From an uncultured Bacteroidales bacterium (GTDB lineage: Bacteria > Bacteroidota > Bacteroidia > Bacteroidales > WCHB1-69): a stretch of 45,532 nt of DNA. The notes beneath the pieces were generated by a model that did not search any database, had not been told where the DNA came from, and was given only the letters and a program-made list of their open reading frames with translations. Of this stretch, positions 1 through 8,637 are shown one piece after another (position 1 is the stretch's first letter; the number at the start of each line of letters is the position of its first letter). The position numbers and the translations under genes were made by a program. The stretch spans positions 1-45,532 of the forward strand of contig ONHS01000027.1 in assembly GCA_900317715.1 (NCBI GenBank), in the 5' to 3' direction.

Positions 1-88
1 GAAATGACAAACATTGGCCTAGATAGGGACAGTCGCAAATTGATGAAAACTTTATAACAAATTGATTGTTAATGTGTTAGAAATTTTG

Positions 89-96
89 TATCTTTG
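89..96 (+). promoter_or_regulatory. Putative -7 promoter element for the transposase remnant
   Basis: TATCTTTG matches the Bacteroidetes -7 consensus TAnnTTTG. A TTG lies about 20 bases upstream (66-68), where the -33 element is expected. The element is about 70 bases before the likely ATG of the transposase, so it may be the insertion sequence's own promoter. Confidence 0.5.
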
Positions 97-167
97 ATTT
101 AGGGAAAAAGAATTCCTCCGAACACCGTAGGAAAGTGAATTTCGGAGGAATCGAACTAAAAGTTACG

Positions 168-1343
168 ATGTCAAAAATACGAAATTTTGCTGAGATTACT
201 CCAAATCTCCCGTTCTCGGAGTTCAATTTTTATGAACTGTACCGGGAGACGTTTGAGAAGAGCGAACTGGGAAGGATGAAGAAGATCCTCCCGCTGCATG
301 AGATGGCGGAGAGCTTCGGGCTCGTGAGCAAGAGCATGGCTCCGAAACGCGGACGGAAGTCCTACTTCACCCCGGAAGGGAAGGTGGCGCTGATGTTCCT
401 GAAGATGAGGACGCAGATGAGCTTCCCGAAACTGATGGAAGAACTGAACGGGAACATTCACTACCAGCTGTTCTGTGACATCCTCATAGATCCGGTCCAT
501 CCTCTGACGAACTACAAACTGTTGGACGACATTGCGGCGGAGTTGGCCGGTAGGCTGAAGATCCAGGAATTGCAGAACCTTCTGGCAGAGGCATGGAAGC
601 CTTATATGAAGAATCTGGACACGATGTACACGGACGCGACATGCTACGAGAGCGAGATGCGCTATCCGACTGATCAGAAACTGCTCTGGGAGTGCGTGGA
701 GAAGGGATATGACCTGATGTGCAAGGCGAGCCGCCAGCTGGGAATCCATCGTCCGAGGACGAAGTTCCTGGATGTTGAAAAAGCGAACCTGACATACCGC
801 AAGCAGCGCAAGCACAACAAGACGCAGACCAGGAGAATCACTCGACGCCTGCTGGACCTGCTGGGCAAGGTACTGAGGGAGATACGGAAGATGGATCGTG
901 AACACGAAGCCGCCAAGTTGTTCACGGATAGGGAGAAACAGACGATAGACATTATCACGAAAGCTTATCGTCAGCAGTGCAACCACTTCCAGAGCGGCGA
1001 TGCCCGCGAGAGCATCCCGAACCGGATAGTGAGCGTGAGCAAGCCGTATGTGAGACCGATTGTCCGCGGCAAGGAAACAAAGAATGTGGAGTTCGGAGCC
1101 AAGTGCAACAACATCCTGGTGGATGGGATATCGTTCATTGAAAAGCTGTCGTTCAACGCCTTCAACGAGGGGACGCGTTTGCAGCACTGCGTCAAGATGC
1201 ACAAGCGCCTGTTCGGGGTGGATGTGAAAAAGATAGGCGGAGAGGCTGCTGGAGCAGCAACGGGCAAAGGCGGCGTAGCCAAGTGCCACGAAGAGTTCCA
1301 AGACGGAGTCCTCATTCGAGAGCTTCAGATTAACTATGTGTAA
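168..1343 (+). pseudogene. Truncated DDE transposase (IS1182/IS5-superfamily-like)
   Basis: The protein resembles insertion-sequence transposases with an N-terminal DUF772-like domain (about residues 40-130 from the ATG) followed by a DDE catalytic domain. The first catalytic region reads TDATCYESEMRYPTDQKLLW, a well-known signature of this group. A basic region (KQRKHNKTQTRRITRR) follows. The reading frame is normal up to VKKIGG near base 1236. It then runs into a Gly/Ala-rich tail (EAAGAATGKGG) unlike the family, where the second catalytic Asp and final Glu segments should be. A +1 frame after that point reads ERLLEQQRAKAA then a stop, which looks more like the family's helical C-terminus, so an internal deletion plus frameshift is likely. 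I chose ATG 168 over GTG 135; GGAGG at 144-148 lies rather far upstream. No matching inverted repeat is visible on the right side. Probably inactive. Confidence 0.75.
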
Positions 1344-1767
1344 AAACACAGGAATCAGACAGTTATCAACAAAAAAAACGGACAGTTATGAACAATGCTG
1401 TTCCGAAAAAACGGAGCAAATCCGTTCATAAGCGACCGACAAGATCAAAAGGAAAGAATTAAACGACAATCCCTAAGTATTGCACCCATCCTATCCATAA
1501 TCTGTGCAATCCGTGCAATCTGTGTGACCTCCCACCGTTTGCCGCAGGCGAACCTTTCTGTGATTTCCGTGGTTATACTGTTTGACCTCCCCTTTTTAAC
1601 CACAGTCGAATCCCAGTGCCCTGCAAAACATGGGCAAATGCCCTGCGTGCGCATCCGCTTCAGCCCTTCTTTCCGTCGGTTCAGCCCTGTTTTTGGCCGT
1701 TTCGGCCCGTTTCCCATTTCCCGGTTTCCCAAGGGATTCTATTTTCGCGGCCATAAAAAATGAGGAA
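1344..1767. other. Intergenic region with insertion-sequence debris
   Basis: No credible gene is visible in these 424 bases. Two near-copies of GACAGTTATSAACA lie about 25 bases apart (around 1358-1394), just after the transposase remnant. A short repetitive stretch follows at 1498-1530 (TCTGTGCAATCCGTGCAATC then TGTGTGACC). The open frames here have coding-unlike, Pro/Arg/Phe-rich composition. No convincing TAnnTTTG promoter for the downstream export operon was found; the nearest is TACTGTTTG with one extra base. Confidence 0.5.
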
Positions 1768-3237
1768 ATGAAAAACGTTAAAGTATTGATTATTACGGCA
1801 GTTATGATGTGTGCGATGCCTGCGGTTTTGGCACAACAGGTCTTGAATTTGGAAAAATGCCATGAATTGGCCCTCGCCTCGAACAGCCATCTGAAAATCG
1901 CGCAGGAGCGTGTCAAGGAAACGGAAGCGCTGAAAGGGGCTGCTTTGGCGCAGTTCTTTCCAAAAGTCAGTGTGAACGGCACTTACAACTGGAATCAGAA
2001 AAACATCTCTCTGCTGAGCGACGAACAGCAAGGCGCCATCAACAACATGGGCACCACGGTGATGTCGCAGGTGACCCCAGCCATGCAACCGGTCGTCATG
2101 CAACTGATGCAAAGCGACCCCCAGTTAGCCATGACGTTAGCGCAGAGTTTGGCTGGAATGAATGTGGAAGAAGCGTTGAACGGCGTTGGTCATGAGATTA
2201 CGGATGCCTTCAACATCGATACGAGAAATATCTTCGCAGGCGCGGTCACGGTATCGGAACCCATTTATCTGGGCGGCAAAATCCGTGCCATGTATAAAAC
2301 CGCAAAACTCAACAACCAGGCGGCACTCCTGCAGGCGGACCAGACACAGGAAAATCTGCTCATTCAGGTCGATGAAGCCTACTGGCGGGTGATTTCATTG
2401 CAACACAAACAATCACTTGCCCATCAATATTGCAATCTTTTGGATACGTTGAATCAAAACGTGGAAGCGATGGTGGCCGAGGGCGTGGCCACGCAAAGCG
2501 ACCTGACGCAAGTGCGTGTGAAACTTAACGAAGCGCAGATGAGTCTGACCAAAGCGGAAAACGGCTTGGCATTGTCGAAAATGGTGCTTTATCAGCTTTG
2601 CGGACTGAACCTGACAGGCGATTACGAGATTGCCGAAGAAGAGGGCATGAGGTCTTTTCAGCCTGAGCAAACACTTGACATGCAGAATGTTTGGAATAAG
2701 CGGAAAGAGATCAAACTACTGGAAATCGGCGATCAGATGGCCAAGACGAATGTGAAGATGGCTACATCCGGCTTGCTGCCGAATGTGGCGGTGACAGGGT
2801 CGTATTTGGTGAGTAATCCCAACGTTTTCAACGGTTTCAGGAATAAGTTTGCCGGAATGTTCACCGCCGGAGTGGTCGTCAATATCCCTATCTGCCATGC
2901 GGAGGATTTCCTTGCCGTGAAGGCGGCCAAGCACAAACGCAATGAGGTGCAGTATGAGTTGGAGGAAGCGAGAAACGCTATCGAACTGCAAGTCAACAAG
3001 TTGAATTATGAGTTGGAGGTGGCGAACAAGAAACTCGTGCAGGCGCAAAGCAACCTGCTGAATGCGGAGGAGAACCTTCGTCTGGCGAATGAGTCGTTCG
3101 AGGCGGGCGTCATTAACAGCAGCGACCTGATGGCGGCGCAGACGGCCTGGATGTCGGCGAAATCGGAAGTGGTAGATGCGGAAATTGAGATCCGTATGGA
3201 CTACCTCTATCTGCAACAAGCTCTGGGTAATAACTAA
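1768..3237 (+). CDS. TolC-family outer-membrane efflux channel
   Basis: This 489-residue protein should form the outer-membrane exit duct of a tripartite exporter. Residues 1-22 are a signal peptide ending AVLA before QQ. The body shows the two repeated OEP halves of the TolC family: long Ala/Gln/Glu-rich amphipathic helices (for example LDTLNQNVEAMVAEG and LVQAQSNLLNAEENL) with beta-strand segments such as AGAVTVSEPIYLGGK and GMFTAGVVVNIPI. Length is normal for the family. ATG 1768 follows a GAGG at 1762-1765. The frame is open further upstream to 1630, but that part has no signal-peptide character. It is the first gene of an operon with the HlyD adaptor 57 bases downstream. The stop is followed directly by a 7-bp repeat array. 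The substrate is unknown. Confidence 0.9.
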   Translation: MKNVKVLIITAVMMCAMPAVLAQQVLNLEKCHELALASNSHLKIAQERVKETEALKGAALAQFFPKVSVNGTYNWNQKNISLLSDEQQGAINNMGTTVMSQVTPAMQPVVMQLMQSDPQLAMTLAQSLAGMNVEEALNGVGHEITDAFNIDTRNIFAGAVTVSEPIYLGGKIRAMYKTAKLNNQAALLQADQTQENLLIQVDEAYWRVISLQHKQSLAHQYCNLLDTLNQNVEAMVAEGVATQSDLTQVRVKLNEAQMSLTKAENGLALSKMVLYQLCGLNLTGDYEIAEEEGMRSFQPEQTLDMQNVWNKRKEIKLLEIGDQMAKTNVKMATSGLLPNVAVTGSYLVSNPNVFNGFRNKFAGMFTAGVVVNIPICHAEDFLAVKAAKHKRNEVQYELEEARNAIELQVNKLNYELEVANKKLVQAQSNLLNAEENLRLANESFEAGVINSSDLMAAQTAWMSAKSEVVDAEIEIRMDYLYLQQALGNN

Positions 3238-3265
3238 AACCTGAAACTTGAAACCTGAAACCATA
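3238..3265. repeat. Heptad repeat GAAACYT after the tolC-like stop
   Basis: About three and a half copies of a 7-bp unit (GAAACTT, GAAACCT, GAAACC) start next to the TAA stop and end 30 bases before the hlyD-like start. The same unit recurs after pgi near 28.5 kb. Confidence 0.75.
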
Positions 3266-3294
3266 TAATGTAGAATACGAAAAAACAAACAGAT

Positions 3295-4278
3295 ATGGAA
3301 AAGACAAACAAAAACTTATGGATTGGTATTGGTGTGGTGATTGCCGTGGTGCTCATCGTCGCCTTGATTGGAGTGGTAGCCTTGCGCCCCGAACCGGAAG
3401 TTCTGATGGGCGAGGTTGTGGCCAACGAATACCGTGTCGCCAACAAGGTGCCTGGCCGGTTAGACACTCTTTACGTTCAGGAGTCCTCGCAAGTGCATGC
3501 CGGCGACACCCTGGCCTTCATCAGCAGCCCCGAGGTGGATGCCAAGCTCACGCAGGCGAAGGCCGCCCGCACCGCCGCATCCGCGCAGAGCAGCAAGGCC
3601 AACAGCGGCGCTCGTCAACAACAGATAGCCTCTGCTTACGAAATGTGGCAAAAGGCGCAGGCTGGCGTAGATATCGCCAAGAAGTCCTACGACCGCGTGC
3701 AGGCTTTGTACGACAAGAAAGTGGTTTCCGCGCAAAAACGCGATGAGGCCGAGGCTCAGTATAAGGCCGCCATGGCTACAGCAAACGCCGCTAAACAGCA
3801 GTACGACCTTGCCATGGAAGGTGCGCAAAGTCAGGACAGGCTGGCGGCACAGGCACTCGTGGCGCAAGCCAGCGGCGCCGTGTCGGAGGTGGAATCCTAC
3901 ATCCACGACCGCTTCCTCATCGCACCCTGCGACGGCGAGGTGATGGAAATCTACCCCAAGCGCTCGGAATTGCTGGGAACGGGCTCTCCCGTGATGTCCA
4001 TCTTGGACATGAACGATGTCTGGTTCACCTTCAGCGTGCGCGAAGACCTGCTCAAGGATTTGAAAGTGGGCAACGAGGTGGAAGTGCAGATTCCCGCGCT
4101 GGGCGAGCAGACCTACAAGGCGAAAGTCACCTACCTCCGCGCGATGGCCTCTTACGCCACATGGCGCGCCACCAAAACCAACGGACAGTATGACGTGAAG
4201 AGCTTCGACGTAAAATTGGTTCCTCAAGAGAAGATTCCGGACATGCGTCCTGGCATGACGGTCATCATTAAACGTTAG
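3295..4278 (+). CDS. HlyD-family periplasmic adaptor (membrane fusion protein)
   Basis: This 327-residue protein links inner-membrane permeases to the TolC-like channel. It has an N-terminal membrane anchor (about 8-30, IGIGVVIAVVLIVALIGVVAL). A split biotinyl-lipoyl domain follows (VANKVPGRLDTLYVQESSQV then FLIAPCDGEVMEIYPKRSEL) around a long Ala/Gln/Lys-rich coiled-coil hairpin at about 80-195. A beta-barrel (NDVWFTFSVREDLLKDLKVG) and a C-terminal end RPGMTVIIKR complete it. It resembles E. coli YbhG and EmrA-type adaptors. It lies between the tolC-like gene and two ABC-2 permeases, 25 bases before the first, consistent with one transcription unit. Confidence 0.92.
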   Translation: MEKTNKNLWIGIGVVIAVVLIVALIGVVALRPEPEVLMGEVVANEYRVANKVPGRLDTLYVQESSQVHAGDTLAFISSPEVDAKLTQAKAARTAASAQSSKANSGARQQQIASAYEMWQKAQAGVDIAKKSYDRVQALYDKKVVSAQKRDEAEAQYKAAMATANAAKQQYDLAMEGAQSQDRLAAQALVAQASGAVSEVESYIHDRFLIAPCDGEVMEIYPKRSELLGTGSPVMSILDMNDVWFTFSVREDLLKDLKVGNEVEVQIPALGEQTYKAKVTYLRAMASYATWRATKTNGQYDVKSFDVKLVPQEKIPDMRPGMTVIIKR

Positions 4279-4303
4279 TTTCGTTCATCATATTCATTGC
4301 ATC

Positions 4304-5476
4304 ATGAAACATCTGTGGAACTGCTTCTGTAGGGAGCTGGGGCTGATTAAAGAGAGCCCGCGCTACCTCATTCTGCTCACGGCGGGCATCCTCTTCAGCT
4401 ATGTCTTCTTTCTGACGTTCATGCATGAAGGACAACCGGAGAACCTGCCTATTGCAGTGGTGGACCAGGACGGCAGCTACCTTTCGCGCCGACTGTGCCA
4501 TGAAATTGACGCGACCCAGGGCGTGGATGTCGTGGCCGTCTATAACAGCCACAGCGAAGCGCGCGAGGCCATGCAACGACAGGAAATCTTTGCCTTCCTG
4601 GATATTCCCGCAGGCACCTATTCCGAAGTGCTCGACTTCAAGACACCGCACCTCGCACTCTATTCGAACAATGCTTACTTGTTGGCAGGAACCCTGAGTT
4701 ACAAAACGTTAAGCACCATCGGAAAACTCACTTCCGCAGCGGTGCAACGCGAGGTGATGCGGAAAAAAGGCTATTCCGAAGACCAAATCATGGGGATGAT
4801 CCAGCCCATTGAAATCGATGCGCACCTGATCAGCAACCCCTGGGGCAGTTATTTGCCGTATGTGCTCACCACGATGCTTCCCGGCATCATCGGTGTGATG
4901 GCACTGCTGCTTACTGTCTATTTGGTGACCAACGAATATAAACTGAAAACCGAGAAAATTTGGCTTTCAACCGCTGGCGACAATATGCTTAATGCACTGA
5001 TCGGCAAATTGTTACCCTATACATGTTGGTTCACCCTGATAGGCATTATCGGCAACATTGTGATGTTCGGATTCAGCCATTTCGTCTGTCTGGGTAGTTT
5101 CTTTGCCCTTTCGGTGGCACTGCTGCTGTTCGTGATGGCGATGCAGGCTATGGGCGTGTTTCTTGCCGGACTGATTCCTGACCAACATCTTGCAGTCAGC
5201 GTCGCCGCCATTTACGGAATGCTATCGTTCTCAATGTCAGGTTTTTCCTATCCCGTAGTCAGTATGTCCCCCGCTTTGCAGGCCTTCAGCTACGTCTTCC
5301 CGCTGCGTCACTATTACTTGACATACGCGGACGTGGCGATGTTTGGCGCTACTTTTACACAGTACTGGTCTCATCTCTGTTTGCTACTGTGTTTTTTGAT
5401 GGCGGGCTGCATAGGGGGAATGCTGCTGAACAGATGGGCTAAGAGCAATTCGAATGACGCAGCAATTGAGTGTTAA
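4304..5476 (+). CDS. ABC-2-type permease (YbhS/YbhR-like), first copy
   Basis: This 390-residue inner-membrane protein has the ABC-2 type 3 layout. Transmembrane helix 1 lies at about 22-43 (RYLILLTAGILFSYVFFLTF). A periplasmic domain of roughly 130 residues follows, beginning LPIAVVDQDGSYLSRRL, a hallmark of the family. Five C-terminal helices start near residue 180 (YVLTTMLPGIIGVMALLLTV onward). It should pair with the next gene as a heterodimer and work with the HlyD and TolC proteins. No ATP-binding subunit is encoded in this operon. The next gene's ATG lies 2 bases after this stop, which implies translational coupling. Confidence 0.88.
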   Translation: MKHLWNCFCRELGLIKESPRYLILLTAGILFSYVFFLTFMHEGQPENLPIAVVDQDGSYLSRRLCHEIDATQGVDVVAVYNSHSEAREAMQRQEIFAFLDIPAGTYSEVLDFKTPHLALYSNNAYLLAGTLSYKTLSTIGKLTSAAVQREVMRKKGYSEDQIMGMIQPIEIDAHLISNPWGSYLPYVLTTMLPGIIGVMALLLTVYLVTNEYKLKTEKIWLSTAGDNMLNALIGKLLPYTCWFTLIGIIGNIVMFGFSHFVCLGSFFALSVALLLFVMAMQAMGVFLAGLIPDQHLAVSVAAIYGMLSFSMSGFSYPVVSMSPALQAFSYVFPLRHYYLTYADVAMFGATFTQYWSHLCLLLCFLMAGCIGGMLLNRWAKSNSNDAAIEC

Positions 5477-5478
5477 AT

Positions 5479-6708
5479 ATGGATAAACAGAAGATTATGA
5501 AAAATTTTTGGCATAATATAACGTCGGGATTGAAGGATATTTACGATGTTTTCACGCTGGAATTATATCGCATTTTTACCGATGGGGGAGTGATGCTGAT
5601 ATTCTTCGTGGGTTCGTTGCTCTATCCCCTGATTTTCGGGGCGATATACAAACACGAATGTATCCGGAATTTGCCGGTGGCGGTGGTTGATGATTCACAA
5701 AGCGCTCCGAGTCAGCGGTTTATCCACGAGTTGGATGCCACGCCTGAGGTCAACGTCAATTACCACTGCAACACCCTGTCAGAAGCGGAAACGCTGATGC
5801 GTCAGCGCAAAGTCAACGGCATTGTCTATTTCCCGAACGATTACAGCGACCGTTTGGCAAAAGGGGAGACGGCACGGCTGTGCCTCTTCTGCGACATGAG
5901 CAGCTTCCTCTACTACCGTAGCGTATTCACCGGTGCCAGCAGCGTGATGCTGGACGAAATGAAGCATATCGAACTCGAACGTTACGCCATGGCCGGAGTG
6001 ACGGGACAAGATGCCGAAACGGCCATTACGCCAGTGCCTTACGAGGATGTGAAACTCTTCTCCCCGGCGGGCGGGTTCACCAGTTTCTTGGTCCCGGCAC
6101 TCTTGGCGTTGGTCATCCATCAAACGATGTTCCTTGGCATCGGCATCCTTTCGGGCACGGCGCGCGAAGAGGGGCAGACTGTCGCCATCGTTCCCGAACG
6201 TTTGCGCAACAGAAGTGTCTATCGGGTGGTCATAGGTCGATCGTTGGCCTACTTGATGATTTACATCCCATTGGTAGCCATCGATTTAGTGCTGCTGCCC
6301 CGGGTTTTCGGACTACCCCACATCGGTCGTCTCGACGACCTCTGTCTCTTCTTCCTGCCATTCTTGTTAGCCACCATAGCGTTCAGTATGACAGTGGGTT
6401 CCTTCGTGCGACAACGTGACACGGGCATCATCGTCTGCATCTTCTTCAGTGTGGTGTTGCTCTTCTTGTCGGGGGTGGTCTGGCCTCGCTCCAACATGCC
6501 GCTGTTCTGGAAGTATTTCTCCTACTTGTTCCCCTCCACGCACGGCATCCAAGGCTTTATCCGAATCAACTCCATGGGCGCACACCTCAAGCAGGTACAA
6601 TTTGAGTACCAGATGCTTTGGGTGCAGTCGGGACTCTATTTCCTGATCACCTGTCTGCTCTATAGAGTGAAATTCTTCAAATACGAAGACAGAGCCGTGT
6701 GTATTTGA
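5479..6708 (+). CDS. ABC-2-type permease (YbhS/YbhR-like), second copy
   Basis: This 409-residue protein is a paralogue of the preceding permease. It has one N-terminal helix (about 33-50, VMLIFFVGSLLYPLIFGAIY), then a soluble segment starting LPVAVVDDSQSAPSQRFIHE, then five helices from about residue 195 to 395. ATG 5479 lies 2 bases after the previous stop; a GTG at 5470 and an ATG at 5497 are alternatives. The soluble domains of both permeases share the order LPxAVVDxD, HELDAT or HEIDAT, then a Glu-rich helix, so they probably arose by duplication. The kinase gene follows after 34 bases. Confidence 0.88.
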   Translation: MDKQKIMKNFWHNITSGLKDIYDVFTLELYRIFTDGGVMLIFFVGSLLYPLIFGAIYKHECIRNLPVAVVDDSQSAPSQRFIHELDATPEVNVNYHCNTLSEAETLMRQRKVNGIVYFPNDYSDRLAKGETARLCLFCDMSSFLYYRSVFTGASSVMLDEMKHIELERYAMAGVTGQDAETAITPVPYEDVKLFSPAGGFTSFLVPALLALVIHQTMFLGIGILSGTAREEGQTVAIVPERLRNRSVYRVVIGRSLAYLMIYIPLVAIDLVLLPRVFGLPHIGRLDDLCLFFLPFLLATIAFSMTVGSFVRQRDTGIIVCIFFSVVLLFLSGVVWPRSNMPLFWKYFSYLFPSTHGIQGFIRINSMGAHLKQVQFEYQMLWVQSGLYFLITCLLYRVKFFKYEDRAVCI

Positions 6709-6742
6709 ATTTTATGTTATTTTGCAGCTTATTTGAAGAAAT

Positions 6743-7834
6743 ATGGTTGCCAATACAAAAAACAGAAGACTTCCAGGGTCTCGGCTGAAGCCGTTGCACG
6801 TGATAAACCCCTTCACGGTGCGGAACGCCCTCTGGCTCTCCTTGCCAGCGGGAATCATTCTCACTGGAATCATGACCTTAGGGCATTTGGACACTTCCAC
6901 TTGGACGATTGCATCCAGTTATCATCCTGCATTGAGTTTGGCACTGAATTGCGGACTCTTTTTCGTCCTTTTTCTCTTTGTTTTCAGTGTGGTGAAAAGC
7001 AAACTGCCCGTGGCGTGGCGATTTGTGCTGGCAAGCGTCGGCTCTTTGCTCATCGCCGCGATTTTCTCGCTGCTCTCTGTTGGACTGCAACATGTTATTT
7101 ATGAGGGGTTTATGGTTGAACAAGCCTATAGCAGCAACGTGATTAAGGACGGGTTGATTGTCATCACGACTATCATGATTACGCTGCTGATTTTCAGTCT
7201 GAACCACCGCCATCAGATGATGTTGGAGAATGAACGGCTACAGTCAGAGAACTTGTTAGTGCGTTATGAAACCCTTGAGAGTCAGTTAGATCCGCATTTT
7301 CTGTTCAATTCGCTCAACACGCTGAGCGGTCTGATAGGTATGGATGACGACAAAGCGCAGGAATATTTGCAGCAGTTGGCATCAACCTATCGCTACACCA
7401 TCCAGCAGAACAAACTGGTGCCAATCGAGGAGGAACTTCGCTTTGCGGATGCCTATCTTTACATGATGAATATCCGCTACGGCAGCAATCTGAGGGTGGT
7501 ACGCCTGTTGGATGGGGTAGAGGGCTTCGTGGTGCCCATCAGCTTACAGCAGTTGATCGAGAATGCGCTGAAACACAATGTGATAAGCGACAAGCATCCG
7601 TTGGAGATTCGTCTTGAGGCAACCGATAACGGCACATTGCGAGTCAGCAACCGCATTTGTCCCAAAGAGACCACTGCTTCCGAGGGCATCGGCCTCACCA
7701 ACCTGGACAAACGCTACGAACTGATTGCTGGCGAGCATATCTCCATGCACAGCGACAACGAGATGTTTGTGGTGGAAATCCCACTGATTCCCAGACAGAA
7801 GGCGATGGAGATTCTTGAAAAAATGAAAGAATAG
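6743..7834 (+). CDS. LytS/YehU-type sensor histidine kinase
   Basis: This 363-residue membrane kinase should phosphorylate the LytTR regulator encoded 8 bases downstream. Four predicted transmembrane helices lie at about 29-46, 62-85, 92-115 and 136-153, with no large extracellular sensor domain. A short coiled coil leads into the His_kinase motif LESQLDPHFLFNSLNTLSGL, with the phospho-acceptor His at 185. The ATPase part has an N-box (QLIENALKHN) and a G-box (GIGLTNLDKRYELIAG). Position directly after the export genes suggests it senses the exporter's substrate or envelope state; that is inference. Confidence 0.92.
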   Translation: MVANTKNRRLPGSRLKPLHVINPFTVRNALWLSLPAGIILTGIMTLGHLDTSTWTIASSYHPALSLALNCGLFFVLFLFVFSVVKSKLPVAWRFVLASVGSLLIAAIFSLLSVGLQHVIYEGFMVEQAYSSNVIKDGLIVITTIMITLLIFSLNHRHQMMLENERLQSENLLVRYETLESQLDPHFLFNSLNTLSGLIGMDDDKAQEYLQQLASTYRYTIQQNKLVPIEEELRFADAYLYMMNIRYGSNLRVVRLLDGVEGFVVPISLQQLIENALKHNVISDKHPLEIRLEATDNGTLRVSNRICPKETTASEGIGLTNLDKRYELIAGEHISMHSDNEMFVVEIPLIPRQKAMEILEKMKE

Positions 7835-7842
7835 GTGATGCT

Positions 7843-8610
7843 ATGAAAAAAGTGGTCATTATTGAAGACGAGGCGATTGCGGCTCAAAGATTGTCAAAGA
7901 TGCTGTCGGAGGAAAATTCCGATTTGCATGTCGTGCAAGTGCTTCAAACGGTGGAAGATACGGTGGAGTGGTTTCAGACGAATCCCACCCCTGATTTGGT
8001 GTTCATGGACATCCACCTCGCGGATGGGCTGGCCTTCCGCATCTTCGACAAAATCACCATTGACTGTCCGATCATCTTCACCACTGCCTACGACCAATAT
8101 GCGTTGCAAGCCTTCCAAGTGAACAGCATCGACTACCTGCTGAAGCCCATCAGTCGTGAGGATTTGCAGCGGGCATTGTGCAAATTCGGGAAAATTGAAG
8201 GGAAAGCCCCCGTAGCGGAAAACAGCCAGCTCTCCGCTCTGATGGAGATGTTTAACCAGCAGACACGGCAATACCAATCCTACTTCCTGATTCCAGTGAA
8301 AGACAAGTTGATTCCTTTGGCCATCGCGGAGGTGGCCTGCTTCTATTTGGAGGACAAGGTGTCGCGAGCCATCACGTTTGACGAGAGGGCTGTCGTGGTG
8401 GGCAAACCGTTGGATATTATTGTGGAACAGTTGGACCCGCATCTCTTCTTCCGCGCCAACCGTCAATACGTGGTGGCGCACAAGGCCATCGAAAGCATAT
8501 CGATGTGGTTTGGCGGCAAGCTGAATCTTTCCCTTTCGGTAAAAGTCCCTGAACGCATTCTCATCAGCAAGGCCCGTGTCCCCGAATTTAAAGAATGGTA
8601 CACGGCTTGA
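7843..8610 (+). CDS. LytTR-family response regulator
   Basis: This 255-residue regulator has a receiver domain (1-120) with acidic residues IIEDE at 6-10, phospho-acceptor Asp56 (VFMDIHL), Thr80 and Lys101 (LLKPIS). A linker leads to a LytTR DNA-binding domain at about 145-252 containing FFRANRQYVV and LSLSVKVPERILISK. It pairs with the LytS-like kinase just upstream. Its likely target is its own operon. The LytTR consensus is loose, and I did not find a convincing direct-repeat site upstream of the tolC-like gene. It converges with mnmE, with 27 bases between the two stops. Confidence 0.93.
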   Translation: MKKVVIIEDEAIAAQRLSKMLSEENSDLHVVQVLQTVEDTVEWFQTNPTPDLVFMDIHLADGLAFRIFDKITIDCPIIFTTAYDQYALQAFQVNSIDYLLKPISREDLQRALCKFGKIEGKAPVAENSQLSALMEMFNQQTRQYQSYFLIPVKDKLIPLAIAEVACFYLEDKVSRAITFDERAVVVGKPLDIIVEQLDPHLFFRANRQYVVAHKAIESISMWFGGKLNLSLSVKVPERILISKARVPEFKEWYTA

Positions 8611-8637
8611 AGGGAGTAAAGGGAAGGTTGATGATTC

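Noticed and set aside
171..1349. Long open frame antisense to the transposase
   Set aside because: It mirrors the sense codons, has no family resemblance and no promoter. The sense frame carries the recognised transposase motif.
1395..1763. Open frame between the transposase remnant and the tolC-like gene
   Set aside because: Composition is not protein-like (Pro/Arg/Phe runs from simple sequence) and there is no start signal.
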